DNA from: Watersipora subatra
Taxonomy: Eukaryota; Bryozoa; Gymnolaemata; Cheilostomatida; Watersiporidae
Assembly (NCBI RefSeq): GCF_963576615.1
Contig: NC_088716.1
Coordinates: 3,472,001-3,536,000, forward strand
Length of the DNA: 64,000 nucleotides
Reading direction: 5' to 3'
Positions 1-12,900 of this stretch are shown here, one piece after another (position 1 is the stretch's first letter; every line of letters begins with the position of its first letter). Made by a program: the position numbers and the translations under genes. A model generated the notes under the pieces. That model did not search any database. It had not been told where the DNA came from and saw nothing but the letters and a program-made list of their open reading frames with translations.

Positions 1-134
1 GAGGGAAGTTTAGTGGCTGCCAAAACAGATATTAGTTGGCTGCAGATTACATAATGATTTGTAATAAAGGGCACGGCCAGATGAAACAGCGCAGCTAGTA
101 AAAAGCAACTATAGGTTTCATGAACTTTTTATAG

Positions 135-2690
135 ATGGCCTACCTCACAGTTCTCTGTTTCCTTGCCGGATTTGCTCTCGTCTCCGCCTCACAGCAATAC
201 AAAAGCAATGCCATGGATCTTGGTCTAGTCAGCGATACTTATCCAATGGAATTCTGGGAAACTTTGGCCAACCTAAAGGATGCTGAGCTCCGACCTAATA
301 TTTTAAGAGTTGTTCTCTATCTTGACAGGAACAGAGCTAGAAATGAGTAAGTCGGCAGACATTTTGTTACTATTGGTGCTTAGCCAGATGACCTTGCATA
401 GCCAGATGACCTTGCTTAGCCTGATGACCTTGCTTAGCCAGATGACCTTGCTTAGCCAGATGACCTTGCATAGCCAGATGACCTTGCTTAGCCTGATGAC
501 CTTGCATAGCCAGATGACCTTGCATAGCCAGATGACCTTGCTTAGCCAGATGACCTTGCTTAGCCAGATGACCTTGCTTAGCCAGATGACCTTGCTTAGC
601 CAGATGACCTTGCATAGCCAGATGACCTTGCTTAGCCAGATGACTTTGCTTAGCCAGATGACCTTGCTTAGCCAGATGACCTTGCTTAGCATCAATTAAC
701 TTACACAAAATTTTAGTAGATTTTATCAGAAAGTATCAGTATTTTTCTATCATTTATGAGTTATATATATGATATATGAGTTATATATTAGGCCATTTAG
801 TGGGCCTTTTACTGTACAGTCTAGGTAACTGTTTGCATCTAGCTAGTTATACAAAAACTCAAATAGAAAGCAAACATATAAGTTATTTACATATTATATA
901 TAATATTATATAATATGTATATATTATATATATTATATATATAATAATTATTCTTCTAACAACGATAGGAAATGTATATGGAAATTAGGAAATTATTTGG
1001 CATGATAATCAGCCATTTTTACAACTTGTTTCAGCCATAGGTGCTGCAAATACAGTCTAACATCGCAAGCCAAATGTCCTGAAAAGCAACTGGTTTGTTG
1101 CTATGGCTTCCTTAATGTTGCTAACCACTGCTTAGGTGAGTAGGCCAATATTGGTTATGACCTATATCAAGTTGTCAATTACTGCTTAGGTATTTAGGCT
1201 AACACTATGACCTGTAAAAAGTGTCAACCACTGCTTAGGTGGGTAGGCTAACATTATGACGTGTACCAAGTTGTCAACTACTGCTTTGGTGAGTAGACTA
1301 ATATTGATTATGACCTGTACCAAGTTGTCAACTACTGCTTTGGTGAGTAGACTAATATTAATTATGACCTGTACCAAGTTGTCAACTACTGCTTTGGTGA
1401 GTAGACTAATATTGATTATGACCTGTACCAAGTTGTCAACTACTGCTTTGGTGAGTAGGCTAGCATTATGACCTGTACCAAGTTGTCAACTACTGCTTTG
1501 GTGAGTAGGCTAATATTAATTATGACCTGTACCAAGTTGTCAACTACTGCTTTGGTGAGTAGACTAATATTGATTATGATCTGTACCAAGTTGTCAACTA
1601 CTGCTTTGGTGAGTAGGCTAGCATTATGACCTGTACCAAGTTGTCAACTACTGCTTTGGTGAGTAGGCTATTATTATGACCTGTACCAAGTTGTCAACTA
1701 GTGCTTTGGTGAGTAGGCTAGCATTATGACCTGTACCAAGTTGTCAACTACTGCTTTGGTGAGTAGACTAATATTGATTATGATCTGTACCAAGTTGTCA
1801 ACTACTGCTTTGGTGAGTAGGCTAGCGTTATGACTTGTACCAAGTTGTCAACTAGTGTTTTGGTGAAGAGGCTAATATTGATTATGACCTGTACCAAGTT
1901 GTCAACTAGTGTTTTGGTGAGTAGACTAACATTATGACTTGTACCAAGTTATTAAGGAATATTTTGTTTGTACCAGGCTACATATTGCAATACCGACTGG
2001 AAGCGCTTGTATTTTGTAAGTTTTAAAAATCTTTGTCCAAAACCTATTTGTCAGAAAATAACTTTCGTTATCCTACGGGTAAGTGAATATAACAATGATT
2101 TACCACAATTTCAACTACACACAATTACATTTAAATAAAATCTCCTAATAAAAACATTACACATTTTCAAAAGCTTACAAATTTTAAAGATACGTTTAAA
2201 ATAAATGTCTTGCTTATTGAAACAGCATAAAGAAATTGGTTTTTAAAATAGTAATTTACAAAGGTCTATTAATAGTTTTATGTAATATGTTATCTTTGTC
2301 AACGTACAACTAAAATAATCACAGTTACGTTTTGTTTTTGTTTAATTAAATTACGTAAATTACCATTTTAAAAACAAATCTCTCAATGGGGTTTCTTCAA
2401 GCAAAACAACTATTTTAAAAATTTATTAGTTTTTAAATATGTCCAATGTTTTTATTGGAAAATTGAGAACAAGAGGTCACAACTCCTCAAAACTTCAAGA
2501 GTAAATCTTTCCCACTCCTTCCAGTGTCATGATTCTTAAATCGCCTTTACCTAATGTTGTTACAACTATTGTAGACAAAGAGGCAATAAAGAAGCTTCTA
2601 GACGTCCTACATGTCACACGAGATAAACTTGGAGAACAAGCTACAGCTGACCTCATAGATCTAATAAAGCAAGGAGGCATTGTTGGATAA
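135..2690 (+). CDS. Small secreted cysteine-free protein, copy 1 (2 exons, 125 aa)
   Basis: Two exons, 135..346 and 2525..2690. Exon 1 ends in phase 2 at a TGA|GTAAGT donor. Exon 2 starts after a strong pyrimidine tract ending CCTTCCAG and restores the frame to a TAA stop. Residues 1-19 are a hydrophobic signal peptide (MAYLTVLCFLAGFALVSAS). The mature part of about 106 residues has no cysteine and alternates acidic and basic residues in probable amphipathic helices; motifs include MEFWETLANL and ADLIDLIKQGG. I do not recognise the family. The same two exons in unit 2, with matching phases and mostly conservative changes, support a real gene. The ATG directly follows TTTTTATAG, which could itself be an acceptor for an upstream non-coding exon. 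A 2.2-kb intron filled with minisatellites separates the exons. Export from the cell is inferred from the signal peptide. Confidence 0.75.
378..690. repeat. 18-bp minisatellite, about 17 units
   Basis: Unit GCTTAGCCAGATGACCTT, with CATAG/CTTAG and CAGATG/CTGATG variants, lying 30 bp after the exon 1 donor. Because 18 is a multiple of 3, several frames stay open on both strands, giving spurious repetitive reading frames. The homologous arrays have about 7 units in array unit 2 and 2-3 in array unit 3. Confidence 0.95.
1110..1945. repeat. About 50-bp minisatellite in intron 1 of copy 1
   Basis: Around fourteen units with core CCAAGTTGTCAACTACTGC followed by TTTGGTGAGTAGGCTA. Two length forms alternate (about 50 and 54 bp), depending on whether GCATTATGACC or AATATTGATTATGACC joins the cores. 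Each unit carries GGTGAGTA, a close match to a 5' splice site consensus on the gene strand. Confidence 0.9.
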
Positions 2691-2860
2691 CTCTATGTCT
2701 GAACCACAGAGTATTTAGCTGTGAAATCTTACCATGTATAGGGTTTGACAATAATTTGAACTCAAATACAACAAAGCACAACGCTATTGCATTAGTTGGA
2801 GAAATAGCCAGAGAAAAACAATGAGGGTACTTTCGCGGATCCTCCGATTCGTAGTTATGT

Positions 2861-4490
2861 TGTCACATACGGGCGATGAAGCATAGTGTATAATCTATTC
2901 AAATTTATTATTGATGCTTGTCAACACCGCGAAACTACAACAAAACAATAATTTGATTGCCGATAAAAGGTTACTGAAAGTATGTTAATTATACAGTTAT
3001 TCATCTGCGAAGCCATTGGTAACATATAAAATAAAACACTTAAAATGAAAGATATAACATTTACCTTAATACATCCAGAAGATTGCTAAATAGTATGTGA
3101 TTCCCCTTCTGATTAACTCTTGATTACATATGTATATGACATTGACGTATTGATGAAACTTAGAACAAATAAAAGAAAGTATCAGCATTGAAAAACAGAG
3201 CTGAAAAACTACATGTTGTTGGCTCAAAAGCTGACAGAAAGATGACTTCAAGCACACCTAATCAAATGTGTAACACTATGGCAAGTCAGACAGACCACAC
3301 AAGACCTATAGACCACCCAGGACCAACAGATCAACTGGCATTAATTCTGGGCAGAAGCAGTGAATCATACAGGGTGTCTAGATTGTGAAGTCCACTATCA
3401 AATTAGGAAATTTAAAAGAGACAAGCAGAACCTTTCACCCCCACCTTAAATTTCCATAATTTTCAACATGGTTGGTGCTAGCACATATCATTTGATTTGA
3501 CTGGTAAGAATTTAATCAATTTCACAATGGGTCTGATTAAAAACTCACGAGAGTTTTTTGCCTAAATTCAGTTGCCTGGTAGTACTTTAGCTGAGCTTAT
3601 TTGTCTATTTTCAGGTGTGTAACAATCAGAAACTCGGCCTTTTAACCAGACATTTCTTGGGGTTTGATCATCTTTGATTAATACGATGTCACCTACTGCT
3701 ATATCATTTGTTGTCTTGTGTACCCACTTTTGAGGAGAATGAAGTTGTGATAAATATTCTGTCTTCCATCTTTTCCAGAATACATTAGTGATGTGTTGGA
3801 CCGCCCGCCAGCGCTTCTGACAATACATATCGAACTTATCGTATCATCTTTATCTCATCGGCGTGGTTTGTTTGAAAGTCAGAACTAAGAACTTGTTGTT
3901 CGAATTTATCTGTGTTGTGGAAGTCAGGAGTTTCTGTTTTGATGTTAAAAGAGATACATCTTCTAGTTGTTGGCTGTTGTACTGCCAGGTTTACTATTTT
4001 CTCAGATGGAATGCTATGTGCGCCACTGTTGTAGCTGTATGCAGAGTTTGTGGTATTTCCCATCAACATCCAACTTAAGTCAGTGAGACGAGCAAAGGGC
4101 TCATGATCTTTTCTACTGATTTCTTGTCTAGATATAAACACATGTGGAAGATTGTTTCCTATCAACAATCCGAGCTCAATGCTGGCTGCTTTTTGAGCAG
4201 AGATGAACTGAGAGGCCAGATGTTGCAAGTGCGGCCAGTTTTGCACTGATGTGGCATTGGGTATCTCTTCTGAGTTTAAAGGTATCTTGCTTGTGCTTAT
4301 GCATGGTAGAAGTCTGCTTGCTCTGCTCTGATGGAAGCCACAGACCAGCAGTCCTGAGGCCGCCTGACGCGTTGAATAGTGTCCTCAGTGCCCATAGTGC
4401 CTTCAGTGTCACATGCGAGTGATGAGGTATACTGTATATTCTATTCAAATTTATTATTTATGCTTGTCAACACCGTGAAACTAAAATAAA
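2861..4490 (-). mobile_element. Degenerate BEL/Pao LTR retrotransposon, unit 1
   Basis: On the minus strand, 3828..3568 reads as the C-terminal integrase-adjacent domain typical of BEL/Pao elements (DUF5641): WRAVQ, ANVFW-like NVFWKRW, QKW and the GDIVLIKDD..PRN motif. Upstream in minus-strand order, 4246..3836 contains an aspartic-protease-neighbouring segment (WPHLQHL, LLIGNN, SWMLMG), and 4176..4448 carries further pieces in shifted frames. Frames are broken by stops and shifts, so it is dead. About 90 bp of direct repeat at 2861-2950 and 4407-4490, both starting TGTCACAT, flank the relic and may be remains of LTRs. It occupies the place where unit 3 has the terminal LPCAT3 exon. Confidence 0.7.
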
Positions 4491-5045
4491 ACAATCACTT
4501 ACATGTAACTTACAATAACGTACATGCGGACAATCATTTTAACAGAAGGCATTGCAGTATAAAACAGAGTTAACTATACCCTTGCTTTGACAGAAATTTA
4601 AAAAAAAGCTTCTGACCATAACCTAGTAGTTATGTGAATTTTGTACATGTGAGGCAACTCCAGTCAGAATGAATATGACGTGAGAAGGCAACTTCAACCC
4701 ACCATACTGTATTTGCATTAAAATAGTCTCTTACAAACATGGACAAGCGCTTGATTGACTTAGTTCAACTAGAGCAATGTACAACCAACAATGGAACTAG
4801 CACACTGCTATAAGTTTGACAACTTATGGCAAGTGGATTATAATAATTTAATAGCAGCCAATGGCAAGTGTGCAAAACACCAGACGCTAAGCACAAAGCC
4901 ACCTGATGACACCTGGAAGCAAATATGTCTTAAAATAGACTACCGTATGACTTGTGCACTACCATACTAAATAACACTCAATAGCAGGTGTTGTGGTGCA
5001 GGAGATAACACCCCATGACACATCTCTAGAGTTGAGTTCTCTTAC

Positions 5046-5202
5046 CTCCATATAAAGACTAGGAACGCAGCTCAAAACTGATGAGAGCGTAAGACAGAGC
5101 AAACGTAGCTAAAAGTTTAGACATCAATGTAGAGGGAAGAGTAAGTAAGGGATGATTCACTAGAGACTTCAGTGCAGCTTTCTTTGAGCAGAGTTTAACC
5201 AC
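5046..5202 (-). pseudogene. Orphan copy of LPCAT3 penultimate exon (broken), unit 1
   Basis: Nearly identical to LPCAT3 exon 10 (25257..25415) and still flanked by a TTACAG acceptor and a GTAAGA donor. It is 157 bp instead of 159: near its 3' end, two bases are missing and a TAG stop replaces the Tyr-Asn codons. No other LPCAT3 exon was found in this unit, so it cannot make an acyltransferase. Confidence 0.85.
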
Positions 5203-7100
5203 CTGTAAGTAAACATCAGTCCTGCGCCAAAAAACAAAAACAATATATGAACTTAAATATAATATATTACCTTAAGGTTGTATTATACCTTTCCTTCAGC
5301 TAACCTTTCCTCTATGCAGAGGAAGTTAAGTAGAGCAGGCAGGTAGGCATACTGATGACACCCAGTGCTGTCAAATCTCAAAGAGATCTCGTCACTAGTT
5401 GACTGAGTTTTATTTCAAATGCTGATATTTAAATTAGATGAAACACCAAACAGCTTAGATCAAAGGAAGTACCTAATTACATAGAATTACATAAATTGTA
5501 ACAAAAGTGATTTCTCACCGAGGAGTTGTAGAGACACCCGTTTTTTCATCCAAATTTGCATCGTTAGCTGTTAAGTAGTTATTCTCTATTGCTGTCGTTG
5601 AGTCATTATGTTCATCGCAGCTGACGAAGCTCAGCAACCTACCAAGTTTAATTCATAATATAATTATTTGTGAAATATGTTGGGGCACGTACTTGTAAAT
5701 GCTGAAAACACCAAGTTTGTTCTCAAGTGTGACCAGCATTTACATACCTATAACAGATAGTTTGATACATACTAAACTGGAATATTATGTTACCACTGTG
5801 TCAAGCTTTGAGAACGATTTGGAATACATTCATGACATAAATGTTACTCAAATCATCCTTATCATTGCTCTCATGGAGCTTTAATCAGAGCTTTTGACAC
5901 GTAAGAAGTGATAAGAGTCGTGTTTAATTGCTTGTCTAAAAAAGATACCATCGTTAATGAATCACTCAACATGTGCAAGCTCTCTAGGCAGTGCCTGAAA
6001 ATGCTAGTTTAAGTATAACTAGGGCTGAGTCAAATTTACAAGAACTTTGCTACTTGAGGCCCACCAGTATTCAGATAAGCAAAGAACTACATAGCAGAAC
6101 TGTAGAAGGTTCATAGCCTCACAGTCTTGACTAGGCGTGCACCTTTGTGCAGCTCCCTGTTTGCAGACGCAATGCGATGTATGCTGTCATCGATGTATGT
6201 TTAGAATAAAATAATGACAAAGAAACAACAGAGATTCAACAGACTCTGGTAGGAGACCCGAGTTAGAGCGGAAATTACCATTCATATAGGTTAACCGGAG
6301 TGAGGAAACAATTTTTATACACATTCATGTAGATGTATATACGTACATATATACATACGGGTACTACTCTGCTATAGATAGCATATATATATATATTTCT
6401 CAAAGTATGTGTGTTTTATGTCGCATGTCTGCATTCCGGCTGTAGCTTTTAAAATTTTGGAATGAAGAATCCGTACTGAAGAAGATTTGATCTTGGACCC
6501 TGCCGCTCACCAGTCCAACACCCTACCCAGAAGATCACAGAGATTGAGTTCTTTGCTTACCGATTTAAGTCGCTATATGGGAGAACATACCCGATGGCTT
6601 TGCATACCACGCAGGGTGATTGGGTAAATAAGTGATTGTCATTAGTAAGCATACTAAAATTTTCGATTGACAATCTGCCAGGCTAATAGCAAGTGGCAGG
6701 CAACTCTCATTACTTCTCATTGTTTATAAGCTGATTTTTAATACCCTGGCGACGCCAGGTAGCATAGCTAGTATATATATATATAGCAAAGTTGTTTTGG
6801 TAGGTTGTAATTAAATACAACATATATCATGAGAATGAAAAGGTAACTTGACTCAGTGCCAGTTTTGTAGGTCTCAGATGGCAACAAAAATAGTAAAACT
6901 AGCAACGAGTTTAAATTTACCTGTACCATTACTTACCTGCTCACGACTACAAATGTTGGTTCATGTCTGTGAACGCCTGTAATAATCTGTGCGCTATTAG
7001 CTATCAGTATTGAGATATATATTTAGATGTCAGTTCTGATGCATGTCACCGAGTGGCTGTTTTGAAATTTAGGCTGCATCTGCTAGTTACGCTACATATC
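5203..7100. other. Unit 1 non-coding stretch with retrotransposon tail and SINE-like segment
   Basis: No gene recognised. Around 6243-6300 lies the end of the retrotransposon whose coding tail survives in unit 2 (see 16536-17097); unit 1 has lost that coding part. At about 6475-6545 the minus strand has GGTAGGGTGTTGGACTGG and GGTCCAAGATCAAATC, which resemble the A and B boxes of a tRNA-derived SINE; the same segment is at 17330-17395. Short TA-rich tracts occur near 6360-6400 and 6770-6785. Confidence 0.45.
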
Positions 7101-7104
7101 ATTA

Positions 7105-7735
7105 TCTTCCAAAACTGATGCATGCGAGCAGGTATCTAAACTGATGTGTAGCAACAAGTGTCACTGGCAGTCTTAAAATGTCTGATGTCAGGCACTAGCT
7201 ATGATGCACACCGCTAAGTGTCAATACTGATGCATGCGAGCAGGTATCTGTATTGATTTGTAGCAACAAGTGTCACTGGCAGTCTTGAAATGTCTGATGT
7301 CAGGCCCTAGCTATGATGCACACCTCCAAGTGTCAATACTGATGCATGCGAGCAGGTATCTGTATTGATGTGTAGCAACAAGTGTCACTGGCAGTCTTAA
7401 AATGTCTGATGCCAGGCACTAGCTATGATGCACACCTCTAAGTGTCAATACTGATGCATGCGAGCAGGTATCTGTATTGATTTGTAGCAACAAGTGTCAC
7501 TGGCAGTCTTGAAATGTCTGATGTCAGGCACTAGCTATGATGCACACCGCTAAGTGTCACTACTGATGCATGCGAGCAGGTATCTGCACTGATGTGTAGC
7601 AACGAGTATCACTGGCAGTCTTAAAATGTTTGATGTCAGGCACTAGCTATGATGCACACCACCAAGTGTCAATACTGATGCATGCGAGCAGGTATCTGTA
7701 CTGATGGGTATCAATTAGTGTCACTACCACAGACC
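7105..7735. repeat. 112-bp tandem repeat, about 5.6 units
   Basis: The marker GATGCATGCGAGCAGGTATC occurs at 7117, 7229, 7341, 7453, 7565 and 7677, exactly 112 bp apart each time. Units are over 90 percent alike by eye. No reading frame is conserved through it. The equivalent array in unit 2 is interrupted by (TA)n. Confidence 0.95.
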
Positions 7736-8330
7736 ACTAGCAGTAAAATTTGTTTAAAATTTTGTTGTTCTGCATATTTGCTGGTACAAGTATTTTTAAC
7801 TGTATGAGTAACTGTTTAGGTGTATTTTGTTTAATGCCAGAGTCACCAGGTCAATCAGACTTCTGAAATAGGATTGATTCTTATTGCAGAGCACTACCTG
7901 CGTATATACAAAAGCACAACTTAAAGATCCTGAATGGACATGTGTCTTCCACATCAATCACACAATCAAGAGAAATGAAGGGGTCATGCAGGGGTCATAT
8001 TCAAATAAACTATGCGACTGGAGCAGCAAACCGTAAGAACCACACACAGACCATAATAAACTACAGACAATAAACTTATCAGAAACAATAATAAGACTAC
8101 ACTTATTATTATGTTTTTATTTATGTTTTTAACAGAGAAAACAGAAAAAGATATTTTGCACATCTTCAAGCATGATATGTCAGATCGTTTATTATATTTT
8201 AGTGGTTAACTGTTGCCTGTTGCCTTTGTTCTCTTTCATAATTGTTGTATGGCATAATTTGAAAAAAACGTTTCTATTTGAAAAGAAATTATTGCCGATA
8301 AAGTAATATATATAATATATATACAAACAA
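7736..8330. other. Non-coding spacer, unit 1
   Basis: AT-rich sequence shared with unit 2 (about 18440-19070). No coding signal or transposon ends seen. Confidence 0.5.
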
Positions 8331-8588
8331 CTACATGTACATGTACATCTACATGTACAGCTACATGTACATCTACATGTACAGCTACATGTACAAATAC
8401 ATGTACATCTGCATGTACATCTACATGTACAGCTACATGTACAGCTACATGTACAGCTACATGTACATCTACATGTACAAATGCATGTACATCTACATGT
8501 ACATCTACACATACAGCTACATGTACAGCTACATGTACAGCTACATGTACAGCTACATGTACATCTACATGTACATCTATATGTACGA
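8331..8588. repeat. 12-bp ACATGT-core minisatellite, unit 1
   Basis: Repeats of CTACATGTACAG / CTACATGTACAT. Every unit contains the self-complementary ACATGT/TGTACA, so the tract can form nested hairpins. Frames on both strands are open only because the period is a multiple of three. Confidence 0.95.
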
Positions 8589-9826
8589 GTAAGAATAGAG
8601 TGTTGAGACAATCTGTGTGACAAGCAACACATACATATGTTCAACTAAAGGCTTCACGAAAATAACTTGAATAGAATATATTTGCAGAAATCTCTTTTCA
8701 CTTGATGAAAACTGACCAATTGACTTTGACCTGTTCATTGAGGGTCAAGGTCAAGACTGATTGACGATAAAATAACAATTCAAACCAATTAGCTGTTAGT
8801 TGGCTCAGGTCAGGTAATTTTACCAACATTTTATGCTATTTATGTATATAAACATATTGGATGAACATTTTGATAAACATTTTGATACTAGCAACAGTCA
8901 GGAATGTAATTGGAATACTAACGAACCAAAACTGGATGCTATAAAAAGATCATACGATGAAATAAACAAATTGAAGCTCGTATTGTTTTCTTCTCTTTTT
9001 TATATATTAATCTAATCTCCATGGACTAAACTCATTTTTCATTAATCCAATTATGTTAACTAACAAATAATTCACTTACTTTTGTCGATACATAAATGTT
9101 TGTTTCAACTCGTGCAATTATTGATGCTGTAAGTTATTGACATGTTCTCATGTACCTTATACTCATATAAACTATTAAATGACCAAGAGTTTAAACTGCT
9201 CAGTATACGACAGCAAAGTTTGTATGCTGTCACACATCTGGCACTCAGCAGAGTGAAAAGCTGAATATTCTTATTGGCTGGTTTAAGGAGGGGTGTAACA
9301 AACATGAGGTTCTGGTTCCCTGCTGTAAGGTGGATTTAGCATTTATGACATCAAGTATTACATGGCATGAAACAGGTCTGACAGGTGCTGTATCCCATGC
9401 TAGCGCTCTTAGCACTTGTCATTGGCACAAGCACCTGCGAAGAGTGACAAGGTGAGAATAGCTATAACTAATGCAATCGCCTTAAATCTTGCTACTAGAA
9501 TATTGAAATATTTTATTTGGAAGGTTATTTATATTTGAGATATAAAAGTTTATGTAAAACCTTTAGCTACTGCGGTCAGTCAATAAATATATTTAGTAGG
9601 GTGGGTCATATATCATCATAAGAGGGTTGTTTAGTTTGCTAAGATTTTACTTGACAGTTTAAAAAACAAGTGTCAACTATTTTTACTATGGACATGGAAA
9701 GTGGGTTGAGACATCATCAATGATTTGATGTATGTATTTTGAACTAACCTTTCCTGGTTGGGCAATAATACTATTGACTTCTGAGACTATGATAACCTGC
9801 GATGGTACCTCCATATCTGACAATGA
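8589..9826. other. Unit 1 to unit 2 junction region, non-coding
   Basis: Shared with 19330-20630. It contains small conserved open frames (for example 9105..9305 minus and its partner 19859..20059), but the two copies differ freely and show no splice or homology support. It would include the promoter region of secreted-protein copy 2; no convincing promoter element can be singled out. Confidence 0.5.
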
Positions 9827-9961
9827 GGAGGGAAGTTTAGTGGCTGCCAAAACAGATATTAGTTGGCTGCAGATTACATAATGATTTGTACAAGAGGGCA
9901 TGGCCAGATGAAACAGCACAGCTAGTAAAAAGCAACTATAGGTTTCATGAACTTTTTATAG

Positions 9962-12900
9962 ATGGCCTACCTCACAGTTCTCTGTTTCCTTGCCGGATTT
10001 GCTCTCGTCTCCGCCTCACAGCAGTACAAAAGCAATGCCATGGATCTTGGTCTAGTCAGCGATACTTATCCAATGGAATTCTGGGAAACTTTGGCCAACC
10101 TAAAAGATGCTGAGCTCCGACCTAATATTTTAAGAGTTGTCCTCTATCTTGACAGGAATAGAGCTAAAAATGAGTAAGTCGGCAGACATTTTGTTACTAT
10201 TGGTGCTTAGCCAGATGACCTTGCTTAGCCAGATGACCTTGCTTAGCCAGTTGACCCTGCTTAGCCAGTTGACCTTGCTTAGCCAGATGACCTTTCATAG
10301 CCAGATGACCTTGCTTAGCCAAATGACCTTGCTTAGCATCAATTAACTTACACAAAATTTTAGTAGATTTTATCAGAAAGTATCAGTATTTTTCTATCAT
10401 TGTTTGAGGTGACTTCCAGGATGTTTCAAGATTAAAAGCGTTAAGGTGCAGCGTTACGCACCTTTATTCTGTCTGTCTCTCTGCAACTATTAGACGTCAT
10501 ACTTGCAGTCTCATTTGATCTGAGCATTTTCACTGTGATCAAATTTTGTTGATTTTAATCTTGAAACATCCTGGCAGTCAGATCACTTCAAAGGTCAAAA
10601 ACAATCGCAAATGATAGAGAATGATAAAGTAGTACCAATACTTTCTGATAAAATCTGCTAACATTTTGTTGAAGTTTATCATTGAAGCTTCTAACTCACT
10701 CTAGTAAGGCTTTTACTGTACTTATTCCAACTGGTCGCATATTATACAAAAACTCGAATAGAAAGCAACTTTTTTGAACAACATTAGGAAAACGAGCTAT
10801 CACAACCAGGATGGGCAGAAACGTGTTCAGTCAGAACTTTTTAGGATATGGAATAGATTTGAGTTCAAGGAAAGGCTGGTACATATACATGTGAATCAGG
10901 AATGTTTTTAGCATGATAATCAGTCCTTTGTACAAGTGTTTGGGTATCTATATATCTATATATATACATGTATCTCAATGTTTGTTTGTCCGTCTGTCCA
11001 TCCGTCTGTCTAGTTATAGCGAAAAAGTTTTAGGCATGAGAATGAATGAAATCGCTGCTCACTGGATTTGAACTCGAGCATCTATCCAATACACTATGCT
11101 GTTCAACTGGCTATCCTAAAGAATAACTTAGACACATACTTATGACACCTGCCAATATTTTGTGGCTTCACGCTTAACACTGCAGCTAGCGTTATGCATG
11201 AAGCCATTTGTGAAGAAAAATGCTTAAACTCGCATGGCCAACAAGACTATTGTGACGCATATATACTTGTAGGAGGCACTGCAGCTGGTACTGTATGAAT
11301 TACACAGAAATAAACAAAATTAAAGTTTAAAAGTTTGAATGGTAAATATTGTATTTGTTGGTGAAAAATAAATTTTTTGTGCAATTTTCTTATTACATGT
11401 GCCAGGCATTCTGCTAGTATTGTTATAATATATCTTTTATATATACAGAACTCATATATATAATATGAGTTCTGTATATCTTATATATATACAGCACTTA
11501 TATAATATGAGTTCTGTATATCTTATATATATACAGCACTCATATCATATATAATATATTATTTATTACTCATATATATATAACATGAGCTATCAATAAG
11601 ATATATATGAGTTATATATTAGGCCATTTAGTGGGCCTTTTACTGTACAGTCTAGGTAACTGTTTGCATCCAGCTAGTTATACAAAAACTCAAATAGAAA
11701 GCAAACATATAAGTTATTTACATATTATATATAATATTATATAATATGTATATATTATATATATAATACTTATTCTTCTAACAACGATAGGAAATGTATA
11801 TGGAAATTAGGAAATTATTTGGCATGATAATCAGCCATTTGTACAACTTGTTTCAGCCATCGGTGCTGCAAATACAGTCTAACATCGCAAGCCAAAGCAC
11901 CTGTGCCATGTCCTGAAAAGCAACTGGTTTGTTGCAATGGGTTCTTTAATGTTGCTAACCACTGCTTAGGTGAGTAGGCCAATATTGGTTATGACCTACA
12001 TGTATATCTAGTTGTCAACTACTGCTTAGGTATTTAGGCTAACACTATTACCTGTAAAAAGTGTCAACCACTGCTTAGGTGGGTAGGCTAACATTATGAC
12101 CTGTACCAAGTTGTCAACTACTGCTTTGACGAGTAGACTGATATTAATTATGACCTGTACCAAGTTGTCAACTACTGCTTTGGTGTGTAGGCTAATATTG
12201 ATTATGACCTGTACCAAGTTGTCAACTACTGCTTTGGTGAGTAGGCTAGCATTATGACCTGTACCAAGTTGTCAACTACTGCTTTGGTGAGGAGGCTAAT
12301 ATTGATTATGACCTGTGCCAAGTTGTCAACTACTGCTTTGGTGAGTAGGCTAGCATTATGACCTGTACCAAGTTGTCAACTAGTGCTTAGGTGAGTAGGC
12401 TAGCATTATGACCTGTACCAAGTTGTCAACTACTGCCTTGGTGAGTAGGCTAGCATTATGACCTGTACCAAGTTGTCAACTACTGCTTTGGTGAGTAGAC
12501 TAATATTGATTATGACCTGTTCCAAGTTGTCAACTACTGCTTTGGTGAGTAGACTAATATTGATTATGACCTGTACCAAGTTGTCAACTACTGCTTAGGT
12601 GAGTAGGCTAGCGTTATGACTTGTACCAAGTTGTCAACTACTGCTTTGGTGAAGAGGCTAATATTGATTGTGACCTGTACCAAGTTGTCAAATAGTGTTT
12701 TGGTGAGTAGACTAACATTATGACTTGTACCAAGTTATTAAGGAATATTTTGTTTGTACCAGACTACATATTGCAATACCGACTGGAAGCGCTTGTATTT
12801 TGTGAGTTTTAAAAATCTTTGTCCAAAACCTATTTGTCAGAAAATGACTTTCGTTATCCTACTGGTAAGTGAATATAACAATGATTTACCACAATTTCAC

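Larger units (their letters stand above)
1..9826. repeat. Tandem array unit 1 (about 9.8 kb, left-truncated by window)
   Basis: The opening sequence recurs almost unchanged near 9827 and again, more diverged, near 20640, and similarity continues in the same order for kilobases. Unit 1 holds, in order: secreted-protein exon 1, an 18-bp minisatellite, a roughly 50-bp minisatellite, secreted-protein exon 2, BEL/Pao relics, an orphan LPCAT3 exon, a retrotransposon tail, a 112-bp array and a 12-bp ACATGT-type array. Because the window opens inside a unit, more copies may lie to the left. Compared with unit 2 it lacks about 1.2 kb of the first intron (unit 2 about 10401-11600) and keeps about 575 bp of BEL/Pao sequence (3567-4142) that unit 2 has lost. 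Confidence 0.9.

Noticed and set aside
303-708. Three overlapping repetitive open frames on both strands
   Set aside because: They are the 18-bp minisatellite read in frames that lack stops; the array shrinks to two or three units in unit 3, so no protein is conserved.
1186-1471. Repetitive open frames (MTCTKLSTT... and its reverse)
   Set aside because: They come from the 50-bp intronic minisatellite; the long and short unit variants break the frame.
3188-3388. 66-aa frame conserved with 13977..14177
   Set aside because: It lies in the retrotransposon-derived block and is conserved only through duplication; no domain, signal or splice context recognised.
8192-8644. Cys/Thr/Arg-rich and Tyr/Met-rich frames, also at 18930-19385
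   Set aside because: Artefacts of the 12-bp ACATGT repeat, open on both strands.
9105-9305. Small minus-strand open frame conserved in unit 2 (19859..20059)
   Set aside because: Conservation follows from the recent unit duplication; differences are spread without codon bias, and the opposite strand is equally open.
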